The translations under genes were made by a program, and so were the position numbers. The notes beneath the pieces were generated by a model. It made no database searches and was not told the origin of the DNA. It saw nothing but the letters and a program-made list of their open reading frames with translations. DNA of 64,000 nt from Helopsaltes ochotensis (Eukaryota > Chordata > Aves > Passeriformes > Locustellidae), in contig VXBM01000211.1 in the NCBI GenBank assembly GCA_013400155.1, forward strand, positions 463,645 to 527,644, written 5' to 3'. How positions within the stretch are numbered: position 1 is the stretch's first letter; every line of letters begins with the position of its first letter. Below are positions 22,871 through 36,400 of the stretch, in pieces.

Positions 22871-25800
22871 TTCTGGCGCTCAGGTCTGTTGCCTGTCGAG
22901 CAGTGCATTTGGGTTATATTCCCTGCCATGCTTTTAATTCCTAATCAATTGAAAGTTAATTTTGTTCTTAACTGAAAGGGAGCCAGAAATGGGTTCCTGT
23001 TACACAACTGGTTTTGTTTTACGGCCTTACAGGGCAATATTCACAACAGTTATAGCACCACTGGGCAAACTGGGACAGCATGGCAAGGACACAATCCTGG
23101 TGTAATATGGTTTCAAAACCAGTGAGATTTGTACCTTGTGCCCCCAATGCTTCCCATGAATGCTGCACTCTTTTCTCTCCAGTGTACTGGAAAATTACCA
23201 ACACTTACTATTTGTATGATGCTTCGAGGTTCTGAAGTGCTGGTTAATTTTATGTGTGGCCAGTGGAATTTTACTTACAGAAAGGTCAGTTTGTTTATGT
23301 CTGTTATCTCTTACTAGACAATAAAATTGAAATCTAGACAGAACTATTGAAAATATTGCTTTATGTGTTCAAAAAATGAATTATCTGAACCATCTCGTTT
23401 CCTCTCTAGAGCAGGAATGCTAAACTGCCTCAAAGACCTCGAATGAATCTGGGAAAGGTGGGCTCCTAGATTTTGGTGGTCCATTAAACCCTTAAAAACA
23501 TCTTCATGTAAATGAAGAGAAAAACCATAAATATCTTTAGTTGTCTTAAAAAATGGAAGAGAAATAAGAACAAGATTTTCTATCTGACTGCTGCTTTCAC
23601 TTTTATGCCCCTGTGGCTATTTGGCTCAACATCTTCCCTTCCTGGACATATGTGGTGCAATCCTAAAATGTATCAGGGAACTATTCAGAGCCAATATCAT
23701 GAGCAGTGGAAAACGGCCCTGTTTGACAAAAATGAAGTTTGATTAAAAACCTCTGCAGGGTGGCTGAGAGATGGTATATTCACATTTTTTTTTCTGTCAA
23801 TTAAGAACTTGGTTTATGGAGTGGATTGAAGCAGTTCAGGTAGGAATGTGCATGTCCAAGGCAAATATCCTGTAATTCCAGTTGTTGTTCCTTGTGTTTG
23901 GGCAAGAGAACATCCATGTTCAACAGGGCTTTTCCTTCTCCTAGTTTTTGTTAGCAGTACTGTCCTCCTGAAATATGGATGCATTCATCTTCATAATTTC
24001 TCTTCCATTTTCCACTGCCTTCTGTTCACACTTGCCACCATGCAAACACAGTGTGAGCAGCTGTGCATCTGCTGTGCTGTACCTCAGTGCCCTCAAGGTG
24101 CCAAGGCTCAAATTGGTAACATGGTACAACCAAGGGGGAAATTGAGCTAAAATCCCTGCTCCTTTTTTTCTCTTCTTTTTGTCTCTGTTTGGGCATTTGC
24201 AGCACTGAGCAGCTTGGAAAGAGAGAGGAGCCACAAAAGGCATTTTCAAATAAGTGCATGAAATGCATTTTTTTTCCAGTCCATCCCTCCTAGACTTTAA
24301 AATATTATAGGTATTTTTTAAGCTACAAGGTGGTGCAAATTGCAAGGTGTTTGCCAGAGCATAGCATGCTCTGTCTGAGTTGGGATCACTATAGCTAATC
24401 CCCGAGCATTCAACTCTGATTTTATCTTTTTGTTATCAACTTTGTTCTTTGATCCAGCTGGAGTATCAGTTCCATTCTCTTCCTTTAATGATCTGCTGCT
24501 CATTTGCTTCTCTCTCAAATCCCATGCTCTGGATACTGCCAGCCTTTAGCCCTGGCCACACTAATACATAATGCAGATGATAAAAGCCAGTGTAACAGAA
24601 AAGAGGTCCCAGGGAGAATACAAGCCATGACAAAATAAGAAGGAAGCAGATGGTTAGGTATTAAACTGCAGTAATAAAATAACATCTGGCAGAATATCAC
24701 ACACACGCACTGATGCCCATCTGAGGAGTGCACTGATTTAAGTAATATGTTTCTCATTTTGGTGCAATTAACACCAAAATTTGCATAGCAAACAGTGGCG
24801 GAGCACACAGAAACTTCTTTTGAAAAACGGAGTCCAAATACGCCTTTCCTGCAAGGAGATTGGGCATAGCAGATGCTGATGGATTTCTGTAGTGTGGTGT
24901 AAAGCAATTAATGAGTCATACCTTCCTGCTGGCCAGGGAACCCATTACTCTGTTCACATCCAGCCTGGCAGATGTACTTGTTTGCAGGGCTGGAAATTAA
25001 AAGATAAAGGGGGAATAGGACTTGACCACGTGGAACATCACTCCTCCCCGTGCTGTAGAGAGGAGGCTGTAGGGACTAAGTAGATCCTTAAAACCCGTGG
25101 AGGTAAATCTGCCTGCCTCAGTTCCTCTCCCAGATTTCCCTCTGTGCGAGCTAGGGAAAGAGAAACCTTGGGGCTGCGTTTTTCAAAGGAAGTTGGAGGG
25201 AAGATGAAATCCCCGCGTGGTTTGACAAGCCACAGGCAGCACCAGACACCCTGCAGGCAGGGAGGTGCTGCCCTCACAAGCCCTGGCCTGCCCACAAATG
25301 GAGCCCAGGGACAGCCCAGCCTGATGAAAACAGGTTTAATTTGTGTTGCTGAGCACAATGGGATGCTGAGGAAGGGCTGTGCCGGGCAAGCTGCTGGTCA
25401 GGCCACCGGGGAGCTGCAGGGTGGTCGGGACAGGGCTGCCATCAGTGCAGGGCTGCTCAGAGCCCTGCTCTCCTTGGCCATTAGCACAGAGTGGGGCTGC
25501 TCCATGGGGAAGCTCTTCACCAGCAGCATTCCCAACACCTCAGTGACCAAATGGACAGGAATGTTGTCCTGGGGGGGTGGAGGGAGCTCCCAGTGAGACT
25601 CTCAGGTGTAGACACCTACCCAGCCCTGGGGACAGACACCTCAGCCACCTGCTCACCCCACACTCCACGGGGCAGGAGAATTTGCAGGTCAGAGATGGAG
25701 AGCTGCTGCACCTCCTGCCTGCTGGGAGCTGTGTCTGAGCACTTGGGGATTCTGCCTTGCTCCACCTTCCTGAGGGGCTCCTGCAGAAGCACACAGAGCT

Positions 25801-28516
25801 GTCCTGTGGCAGCACCTGATAAAGTCAGAGGTTCATTCATCAATTAACAGCGGGTTGCAGATAGCAGATTGCCAGTGTGCGACAGAACAGATGCCCTGTG
25901 CTCTGCTCCAGCCAAGGAAGCACTGGATTTTCACTGCTGAGGGCTGGGCCACGCTGAGCCTGGCATGTGCTTCAGCATAAATGACATTTCCTCTGGGAAA
26001 CTTCCAGTCTCGCTTGGAATCAAAGCAGCTTTGGTTCTGAATTCCCTAGGAAGTAAAGTTCTGAGAGAGAAAAGCATGGGAAGAGCAAGCTTAGCCTCCA
26101 TCTACCTCCTCATCCTCCGCAGGAGGGAGGTGGGTGGCAAATGTTTATTCTCAGCTTTGCCATCCAGACACATTTGACCATCTGAGCTGGGCCTGGCTGC
26201 TGGCAAATCCCATTTCACTGAATTTTCTCAGTGTAATTGGCTTTTGTGATGTCCCAGCGTGCTGCAGATGGCACAGCATCACCTGTCTTTGCAGGGCAGG
26301 CAGGCTGGCCAAACAGCAGCAGTATTCCAGGGAAGGGAAAGTGTATTCCTTTCTGTTTTGGTGTGTTCAGTGAAAGGTCTGATCTTGCTTCTTTTGAAAT
26401 CGGTGACAATAGTCCCATTGATTTTCTTAGAAGAAAGGAGTGGGAACATGTCTAAAGTTCTTCTTCTTTCAACAGAGTGGAATAAAAGGGGCGCTTTCAA
26501 CACACCTTTATTCCAATTCCTTCTGCCTTTTGTATAGGGGTTATCTGCTGGAAGTCTGCATTGCCCCATGCACAGACAGATCCAGATTTTGACATGAGCC
26601 CTGAATGCCATCACATTTTAAGTGAGAATGCAGTGATTTACTTCCCATCAGTGCAGCATTTAGCTCATGTGGTATCTACTTTCCTATAACAATCTTCACA
26701 AGGAATAATAAGGATGTGCTCCTGGTAGCAGATCCAGGGCACTAACAGAAAAAGCTGAGGGGTGAAAGCTAGAGGAGTGTTTGTGGGTGGGAAGAGTTAT
26801 TTGTATTAACAGAAATATGAACTACTGCAGCAACTCTGAGGAATAAAAAAGCACAGAATTTTGCAGTTTTAGGGACTGTGATGTGAACAGCAAGCTTTTT
26901 GCAGCAGTTAATTGTCTTGAAATCTGATTTCCAAAGGCAGCAGCCTTAATTCCATTTGTTCTTTGCTGGGGATCCCATGGGAGTGTGAGCTTCAGTCTCC
27001 AATAAATCAGGAGAGCAACATGCACTGTGGGCTGACTCTCAGGCTCGTTGGGAATCTCTCTTGCCTCCTCACTGGGCTTGGGGTGGAGTCTTTAATTCTA
27101 AAATGGTTAGAATAGCCTTCATTCTTATTTCTAAGCAAGTAATGCTGCCAAAACCAGGAAATGAATGAGAGTCCTGCACTTTGCCTTCTCCTGCCCCCAG
27201 ACCACCTCCTCCAAACTGCAGAGTCCCTGGGGACTTGGCAATCTGACCTCTGAGAACCAGGGTATCGTGATGCCAGGTACTCCCAAAACACCTGGCTGCA
27301 CAAGCAGAGCAGGAGAACAAGCCAACATCCTTCCCAGAATAGCTCCAACCAAATCTGTACAAGCGAATTCCTGACCCAGGGACCCCTGGAGTCAATGAGC
27401 TCTTTCGGCTGCGGAATCTCACACTGAGCACATAACCTTTACTTTTGCTGCGTTTCTGCTGGGTTTAACCATTCCACTGTAGTGCAAAATGGGGCTCTGA
27501 TGGTGCCTGAGGAGCAGGTGGAGGGGTCAATGTGGAAACATTTGCAGAAAAACTGCCTGTTCCAGCTCTTTTAACCAGCATTTCACGTTTCCCTGAGTTG
27601 CTTCCTGAAGACGGTTTAATTTCCTATGTGATGCCTGTATTTTGCTTGCATTTCTCCCCTTCAGCCCCCCCTCAATGATATTCTGGTGCCTGCCTTCTCA
27701 ACAGTAATAATAGCTGCAATATATTTAATAGCTACCCACTGCCAGCCTCTCTCAGCCTTCTCCATGGATTCCCCAAGGTACCAGATGCATAATGCATTTC
27801 CCAGCTAGAAATCAGACCTCGCCAGGATCTGCCCTGTCGAAAAAAAACCTCCTTCCTGGCAGGTTCCCCAGCTCTGTGGGAATTAGCAGTGTGTGCAGAG
27901 GCACACAGAGGTGGTTTCCTTTCTCTGTTTGGGTGTGAAGTGCAAGGCTTGGAGCTCCATCAGCTGCTGCAGGCAAGCAAGGCTGCCCCGCTCCCAAGGC
28001 AGTGCCAGAACGGCGTGTCCTCCCTGCAGAGTCCCTGGTGGGACACCTCATCCTGCCCCCAGCCGTCCCAGCCACTGAGGAGCAGAGCTGCAGGGATGGA
28101 GCTGGGTGATGGGAGGGAGATTTTGGTATGAGAAACAGGAAAATGCAGAAAACAGCGCAGCAAGAGCCTACTTGCAGAAAATCCGAAACATTCCCAGAAC
28201 TAACCCAATGAACACAGGCTGACCTGTCAAAGGCCCTGGTCTGACCAGCTTTGCACTCTATCCAAAAAAAATTGCTGGATGTGACAGCCAGAGAGGGTCA
28301 AATTCACCTTAAATTTTAATTTCTTCAGGAAGAAGCAACTAGTTTCATTATTTATTTTACTTTCTATACAAGCAAAGGATGATTTAAAGCAATTTGCTTG
28401 TATGAATTCCTGCACCTCCTGGTGTCCTTCAGGACAGGCTTGTTTTCATAGGAGAAACTCATCAAATGACTCGATGAAGGTTTAATAAAAAAAAAAAAAG
28501 GAAAAGAAAAGGCCAT
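22871..28516. other. No gene recognised
   Basis: Mostly ordinary DNA, with a more GC-rich part at 25140-25850 where open frames reach 150 codons without any domain. A perfect octamer ATTTGCAT occurs at 24779-24786. No RNA gene or transposon recognised. Confidence 0.6.
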
Positions 28517-28590
28517 GGTAGAGCTGGGAAATGAACCCAGGAATGTCGACTTTGAACTACATGAAACCAGTTGCACTACAGTGGAACACT
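28517..28590 (-). mobile_element. tRNA-like head of a MIR-type SINE (relic)
   Basis: On the minus strand a perfect T-arm (CTGGG, a seven-base loop TTCATTT, CCCAG; 28524-28540) is followed by CTCTACC. An A-box-like TAGTGCAACTGG (28567-28578) lies at tRNA spacing. The CCTGGGTTCA...CCCAGCTCTRCC order is that of the MIR tRNA-derived head. The acceptor stem does not pair, so it is not a functional tRNA gene. A plain tRNA pseudogene is the alternative. Confidence 0.5.
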
Positions 28591-28659
28591 TGGTAGTTTT
28601 GCTTGGTTTTCAGCCACAGCTTTAAAGTTTGGCCAACAAAGTTAAGAAGTCAGGAAGGG

Positions 28660-28700
28660 GGTAATTTTTATTCTTCAGATGAGAAGACTGAGAAATCTAA
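28660..28700 (-). mobile_element. Possible MIR body fragment
   Basis: TTCAGATGAGAAGACTGAGAAA resembles the antisense of the conserved MIR core. It is short and of low certainty. Confidence 0.25.
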
Positions 28701-31700
28701 AAGCCTGATGCTCACAATAACTTATTATTGCTCTTTATTTGATGGAGTGACTCATATAGCACATAGCTTCAGGAGCAGGTTTGGGGAACGCTAGAGCAGA
28801 AAACACAGCCAGCTGTAAAAAGCTAGCCATTTCCTACACAGCATCGACTTCAAAAGAATAAAATAGATGTCTTCTCTTTTCTGTCCAAAAAGTCACTGCA
28901 GAAGCAGCTTTCTTTTGTTATCTCCCAATAAATGTGTCTCTGTAATAGTGGAATTTACTGCTGGGGGTGTGTGTTTCTCACCGCTGCTTCCCCTTACAAA
29001 GGAGCTAATCTATCTTGCGCTGGGAGAAGGCAAATGATGTCATGTTTCCTGTATTTCAGCCTCCTTTCCAGCTGCTGCAGAAAGGCAGGGCTGGAGGTAA
29101 ACATTTCCCTCTGCAAGGGCAGAGCTGGAGCTGCTGCCTCTGCCTGGGCTGGGTGCTCCAGGAGCTGAGTGAGGCTCAGGGCATTTCTGGCACCTCCACG
29201 CCAGCCCAGCCGGGCTTTCCCCGCTGCCTCCCCCTCGCTGGGCAGCCCGAGCACCCGGGGTGGATGGGAGGCAGCATTCCCATCCCATGCCCTGCTCTGG
29301 TGGGGCTGGAGCTCGGCGAGGCCCCGCTCTGCCCTGGCACAGCCCCTGCCCGAAGTTTGCAGAGCACCGCCTGAGCTGGTTCCCCTTCCAGCAAGAGAGC
29401 TCTTGACATTCATTAAGGCTAGATTCACTCTCACATTTTAATCAGTGAGATGGAAAAACAACAGAACAGGAATGCATAAGCAAGTCTGACTTTTTTTTTT
29501 CTTGTGTTTTTTTTTTTTTCCCCCTTTCTATCAGCAGTCTAACAAGCCCAGGATAACACCCGCCTGCGTGCCGGATTCGCCCAGGCAATTATCACCACTG
29601 CAGATTGAATAATTATGCATGCGAAGGCCCGTCTGGTACCTGCCACATGCAATGACTCAATCCGTGTGCTGCAGGTGCATGTGCTGCCTCCTGCCCTGCC
29701 TCCTGCCCTCCCCGGGAGCAGCTCTGCCCATCGCATCCCTGCCCCGTGTCCCCGAGGGGTGCTGGTGCTGCTGTGCCCCCGGCCCTCGAGGGGCTCCTTG
29801 CCCTTCTGGGCCCCTCTGTGCCGGCAGATTCTGCAGGTTTCCCACTAACCCGCTCCAGAGACACTGCTGAAGGACGGGGACGACCCAAAGCCTGGCTTTT
29901 CCCCACTGACAACAGACCCTGCTGTGTGGATTTACCCCCATCAGGGCTGTCCCTTCCCCAGGATTGCTGCCTGCAGCCCCACGGCTCTGCTGCCTGCAGT
30001 TTTCCACTCTGTAATTCTGTCCTTTGCCTGTGCACCAGCAGAATATGACTTTCCCTCATATATTATACCTTGAGTGCAATACAAGAAAATAAAAATGAGT
30101 AACAGCTTGTTTCCCAGCCCTGGATGGAGCAAAAATTTTGATGAATGGGCAGACTACTTGCATGAAAAAGAGCATGAATAATTTGTAATGAATAATATTC
30201 AAGTGTTACCTTTTTTTTTTCCACTCATAAATTGCTTGCAAATTTTTTCCCCCCGAGCTGTTAGTCACCAGAGCAAATACAGAGCAGCTTGTTGGAAGCA
30301 TTTGTTTTCTGCTGCTCTGAGCTATGGTTAGATGTGCTGGTCACTCTGATGGATGGGGAAACTCATCCTGGCATGGCTCTTCAGGTGACACTTTGTGATT
30401 TCCAGAGCTTTGCATGTATATTTTTGTCACAAGCAATGGCAGATGCTGAAAAAGCTGTTTGTTTGCTACTGTTAGTGATTTATAAATTATTGCTTCCACA
30501 GGTCTTAACCAATATTGGAGCTTGACAGAGACCCAGGTTAAGAATGAATTATGTTATGAAAAATATATGTAGATATTTATGCTGCTGGAGAGGCACAGTT
30601 CACCATTTCCCCCCATTTTCCTGAAATTTTGCTGTTAAAAAATAACACCTCTATATTTGTGGAGAAGTTTTGTGGAGGAGGAGGGTGGGGAAGGGAGCAC
30701 TGGGGCATGGGTGAGGTATTCCTCACCTCTGGCACTATTTGGCCCGGTTTTATTAATACAGCAGGCTGCCTCTTCTGACCTGCTCCCTGGTGGAACATCT
30801 GGGAGTTCAATTTCATCCTTCCACCCCCTGCCTGTCCTCAGGTTTGGACACACGATATCCCCCAGGGGTGAGCTCTGTCTTTTCCATATTTTCAGCTTTC
30901 CTCCCTCCAGGCCAGCGTGGGACAGGCTGTGGGGTGGGTCTGCAGTGGGGACAGGCTGTGGGGAGGTGGGAGAGGTGTCCCCACTCTGTCCCCCGTCCCT
31001 GTGCATCCCTGCCCTGCGCTGGCAGCTCCACCAGGGGAAGGACAGAGGTCAGCCCTGACCATTGGATGGTTATTTCCCTGCGAGCTGCATCTCACCTGAC
31101 ATTTTTCACTTTGAAATTCAAATGGTTCTGAGGAAAACCTGTGCACACCTGTGTAACCCTGCCCTGGCCTGGCTTCTCTGGGTGAGCTGAGGCCAGGAGA
31201 AGGTGAGGAATGTGCCAGGGGTGGCAGTGTCCTGACCGAGCTGCCCTGCACCTCGTTCTGGGCAACACGTGGACACTGCAGTCTAAGTTATTTTGGGATC
31301 TCTCCCCCACCTCTCCCATTTTCTAGTCCTTTTCCACTGGCTTCTTCTAATCAGCTGAGATATTTCCCTGTTTTCTTTTTTCCTTGAACTCGAAGCAATA
31401 TGAAGGAATGACCTCTCTTCCATTCACATGATTGCATTTTAAACTTTAATAGCTTCCATACCCTTTTCTAGGAGGTGCTCTGCTCAGCTGAAGTGCTCTG
31501 TACACTGCACTCACATTCAGGGAGCAGCCAGAAGATGATGGCAAGGTAGAGTTTTGGTATCAGATCCCCTCCTGCATGACGGATGCTTCAAATTTAAGCC
31601 ACACATCTTTCTAAACTGAACATATGTGAGGTTGAGGTTCATCTGATAGAGTATTTATTACCATTGTGAAGCTGTAAAGAGATCTGGTTTGCCCATGAAA

Positions 31701-32840
31701 AAAACGGAGTGTAATGTAATTAATGCTAATTAAGAGATCTTAATAATGAGCAGTGATTTCTTAATAGATGCCAAGAGAATAGGCTTAAGGGGAGATAGGG
31801 AAACACACCCACAGACCTGCTTTTGCTCTGTCACAATCCCTCCTCTGAAGTGCAGAGGAATGTTGGATTTCTGGGTGTGCGTGTCTGGCAAAGGAAACCC
31901 AAGTAACCGAGATTACAACAGTTCTGCTTATCCCGAACTGGATGTGGGGTTTCGGGGATATTCCCAGTTTAATGACTGATTTCCTCTTGGCACCTCGTTA
32001 CTGATCATGGCCTCTCTCAAAGCACAGGGAGATGGCTTTGGATACCCAAGGGATGACCTGGGAAGAGTGGTTTGCTACACGGATCCCAGAACGGAGAAGT
32101 TAGTGCCCAAATTGCTTCCTGCTTGTGAGAAACGTGATTAGCTCCCGGGTGGACAGCTCTGTTATGAACTTTGATGTTATGGACTTTGACGTGACGGTAG
32201 CTGTTCAAAGTGGGGGGAAAGATGTGTGAGAAGTCTGCAAAAAAACCAGAATAAGGGCTTTTAGCTTATGGATGTTGTTTTTTCCTCTCTTGGTGGACTT
32301 GTTTCTACTCAGAGGTAATTAACCACATCTCTGAAGGGATGAGTTGGAATCCGAGAGCACCTCTAGGAAGCAGCTGGCTTTGCTTCCAGCCCCAGCCGAG
32401 CTCAGGGGCATCCCGGCAGCCCAGGGCCGCTTCTCCTTTTTCAGCTGTTCCCTGATTACATCAGGTTCAGGCCCTCGGCTTTGCTTTCCATGTGAATCCA
32501 GCCGGGAGGGCGTGTTGGGCTGGGAAGTGAGGCTGTGGGCTGGAAGCCCACCTTGCAGTGTGAAAGCCCAGCGCAGGGCGAGCGGCAGCAAGCCATTCCC
32601 GGTGACCTCTGCTTCCCCGCCGGGAGAGTTTGCACTGTGCAGCCATGGGTACATAATTCATCGCCACCCACCGGGGAAATGCCCCGCCAGCACGGCACAC
32701 ACATCCTCAGCCCGGCACGGCAGGAGGAGAGGAGGCGCTGATACGGGATTTAAAGACGCACAGCCCTTGCAGGAGGGATGTGGGAGATGGATTCCCAGTG
32801 GGAATGGAGCAATATGCCTGCTTGGCTGGATTCTTTCCAA
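28701..32840. other. No gene recognised
   Basis: GC-rich patches at 29100-29380 and 32380-32720 carry overlapping open frames on both strands (up to about 148 codons) with no recognisable domain. T-rich runs lie at 29491-29519. Nothing else recognised. Confidence 0.6.
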
Positions 32841-32881
32841 CTTTTTATTTTTTTATTTTTTATTTTTTATTTTTTTNNNNN
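32841..32881. other. (TTTTTTA)n tract ending in a 5-base N run
   Basis: A T-rich tract with A every seven bases or so runs into N at 32877-32881. The Ns mark an assembly or polishing gap of unknown true size. The 189-codon plus frame crossing it is not reliable. Confidence 0.95.
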
Positions 32882-33340
32882 TTCCCCTGCAAACCAGAAA
32901 GCAGAAGAGCTGAGTCACCCCTTGAGAAGACATTTCCCACCACAAATGTTCTGCCGTGAGATCCTGGTGTCTCTCGTCGCTGGAGGAGCTCCTGTGTCAC
33001 TCCCAGGCCTGGGTGAGGATGACATTCCTCCAGTGGCATTGCTACAGCAAAGGCAAACTCCCTGCTCAGTGCTTGCTGCAGAACGAGTAAATCCTCTCTG
33101 TTTGGAAGCATCCCTGTCTGCAGTGAGACCTTGCCTTTGAAAGGTGATAATGTGAAAAACATCCTGCAACGTTTTGCAAGGAAGATCTGTTTGCATTTGT
33201 TATCTGGGGGCTGTCCACCATTTCTGACACCGGGACTCCTGGGTGACTCTTCTGTGCCTCTCTCTGGCACCGTGTGCCAGCTTTGTGCCAATTATCCTGG
33301 ATGACGGATATGGAGATCCGAATTCATCCCTCATTTCTGT

Positions 33341-33403
33341 TATATACTGCCTGTGATTTAAAGCCACTTAAATATATATTGCCTGTGATATAAAGTCACT
33401 TAA
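33341..33403 (+). repeat. Two-copy tandem duplication of about 32 bp
   Basis: GCCTGTGATTTAAAGCCACTT (from 33349) recurs as GCCTGTGATATAAAGTCACTT from 33381, each preceded by a TATATA word. Two copies only. Confidence 0.75.
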
Positions 33404-33440
33404 TTCTCTTGTTCCTCATCTGTAACGTAATTCTGCATTT
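33391..33440 (+). mobile_element. Possible MIR core fragment
   Basis: AAAGTCACTTAATTCTC followed by TTCCTCATCTGTAA resembles the MIR core order (AAGTCACTTAACCTCTC, then TTTCCTCATCTGTAA) with an internal deletion. Short match. Confidence 0.35.
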
Positions 33441-36400
33441 TTCCTCCCTGTCATCTGCCTGCCCTCTGTGGATCAGATGGTGGTCCAGGCAGGGCTCTCT
33501 TGGGCACAGGTCTCTCAGCAGACTCTTTGGAACCAAAAAAGTACTTTAGGTGATTAACTTCTGCATTTGGAACTAAAGATATTTAAGTTTCCCCCAGTTC
33601 ACTGCTAACCAGACTGAGATCTTCATGAGATTTTCCGCAATATTTAAATCCTAACTTCTTGACTTCACTGATTTTGTGAGAATCTTGGCTCCTGGATTTC
33701 TTTTTTTTCCCTTGTCTTTTCTTTTAAAAGAACCAGAGCAAAAAAAGATCCTGAGAGAGATGTCCCCAGATGGCTGAATTCTGCTATTTCTTCAAATACA
33801 AAGAAATTCAGGCTGATATTTTGGCTTTCCCCAGGCTCAACCCATCAGTCTTGTGCATGGGGATGGACCTGTGCAGAACCAGCACTGGAGCCAGGAGAGA
33901 AGCTGCTTTTTCTGTTCTAGCTTGGAGCAGAGAGTCCTTTGGAGCTGACACTCTCCACACAAAAACTGAGTCTCAGCAGTTTCCTTTGGACAGCCTGCTG
34001 CTGTAGAGCTTGTACCTTAATAAATATTTCTCTCTTGTTACCTGCTGCTACAACGCATATATTGGGTATTAAGAAATTCCATCTGGGAAAAGTGATATAT
34101 ACATATTTAATGGAAGTATTTTAGAGCCCAGAAAAGTCAGATCTCTCTGTTCAGGCATCCCTCTGTGTGTTCCAAAACTGCCACAAGAGTTAAAGCAAGT
34201 TATGCATGCGTGATCTCCTGTATTAAAGGAGCTACATTCGTATCTTCCATTCTCAGCCTCCACCTCCTCCTATTCAATTTACAGTCTAGACTCTTTAAAA
34301 ATGCTTTGCTATTGGTTGGCTCTTTTTTTTTTTTCCTGTGGGGAAAGGGCACTTGTGAGACAATGCTCTCAACTGGAGATTACACAGAGTTGCTGCATGT
34401 TGGTGCATGATAACAGGAGAGGTTCCAGCAAGCCCCAATATGTAATAACTGCAAAGGCATAAATTGCATATGATTAAACCTTTGATGGTGGGATGTTAGG
34501 AATTCCCAGTGCAGCCTGCCATGCTGCCTTTTACATCAGCCCTTACAAGAGCCCTCCCAGACTCGCTGGCTCCAAGGGGTTAATTATACATTATGGATTA
34601 AAACAACCAAGGATGCTTGTTAATACTCAAATCATTGCATGGCAACCCTGGGTGACTCCCTCACCCCTGCTGCCAATTTGCAACACTCACCTGGGGCAAG
34701 ACAGGAAGAGCTTGTCATTTCTCACCCCTTCCACTCTCTTTCCCTCCTTCTTGCTGGTTATTTTTTTTTTTTTTTCCCCTCTGCAACATCAATTTGCTTG
34801 TCAAGGTAGGTGACAGGTGAAAAGCCTACCTGATTATTGAAATTGTAAGGTCAAAAGCAATTGGATCCATCTGCCATGGATGGCAATTTACAGCCAATGC
34901 TGGTCCAGGCATGCACAGATGAGGGGCAGGTGAGGGAGGCAGGGGAGGCCTGATGGGAGTGATAAAGCAGGGGCTGATAAAGAGGGTCAGGGAGAGGCCT
35001 CTGGTTACTTTCCTGGGGATGAGGTGCTTCATCCCTTGGTTTTTCAGCCATAGCATTGGCTGGGGAAGATGGGTGGTGTCTTCTGAGGCACCAGAGAGCT
35101 GCTGGTTTTGTCCCCTCTATTTTTTCTTCTGACTCCAGAAGCTTGAGTGACTTTTATCTGCCAGGAACCAGCACGGACATCAGAGAGGTGAGCAGAGATA
35201 ATGTGTCTGTCTAAATGTCAGATATTAAGTGGAGATGTTATGCCATGAGGAGCACTTCTAGAACTTCTGAGTCCTCTCTTGTTGCAGAAGACTTTAACAA
35301 GCTAAGTTCACATCTATAAACCTAGGATGAAGTTATTCCATCAGCAGTTGCAGGCTTTGTATTTTTGTTCTTCTAAATAATAGCTAGAATAAAACAAAAC
35401 TCTCTAGAGACTGTACTCTCAGCTTCCCCTCCTGCTCTGGGTGAAACCCACCCTCTGTATGATCACAAAGCTGAACCTGTGCTCTCTGTTTATCCTGATA
35501 AGTTTTACAAAGTCCCAGTTAGTGAGGCTCCCTAAACACTCCAGCAGGTTTTGTGCTGGGCAGATCTGGGATGCTCCATGTGAAACTGGCGTTGAGCAGC
35601 TGAGTGATGCAGAAAACCTTGGTAGCAAATGTTGCATCTCAGGCCCTTCCTTTCCTCTCCCTCAGAATGGTGTGGGATTTGTCTGGAAATCCCCTGCCCT
35701 GGCCCTGGGGAGCCCCTCTGCTGCGGGTGTGTGGGGGGCTGCTGCTTGTGCTGAATGCTGGCTCTGAACAGCAGGGATTTTCCTTATGCAGTTTACAGAA
35801 TGGCTCTGTTTTGGTGTCTGTGTGGCTCCAGTGAGGACGAATCGAGTGCCAGTGTGTGAGGATCCCCGGGAATAGCTGGGGAGTGAGAATTAATCTTCTG
35901 GAAGTCAAGCTAATTGAGCAGTGATGGTGTTTCTGTGTCCACATCCCCACGCAGCAACTAATCCCTGCCAAAACCCTGGCAGAGCCTGTCTTACGGTCTT
36001 TTTACAGACTGAAGGAATGCTTGATGGCTTAAGGAAGGGGAAAAATAAACAAACAGGAAAATCCCAACTGGGGGGCAGCATATAGTAAATAAGACTTTGA
36101 CCTTATCTGAAGTATTTCTGTGCGCTGAATCTAGCCAAGGACTCTTGAATAAAACAAACCTGAAGTTTCTAGGCCAAGTAGGTTTTGAGATATGGCTCCA
36201 CGATAAATTGTTAGAGGAATATTTCAGAGGCTGAATTGCACCTTGTTTTTCAAAGTCCCATATCTCACAAGCACCTTGTCTGATCTGCCACAAACTTTGT
36301 CAATAAACTATACCCTGACTACTGATTGTGTATGCAAAGTTCTGAGAAAAAAAATCCTGTATTAATCTTCCCTCTTATCTTAAACTCCTCCCTTCCAGGA

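Noticed and set aside
32344..32913. Plus-strand frame of 189 codons
   Set aside because: Crosses the N run, so its frame is undefined, and it contains no recognisable domain.
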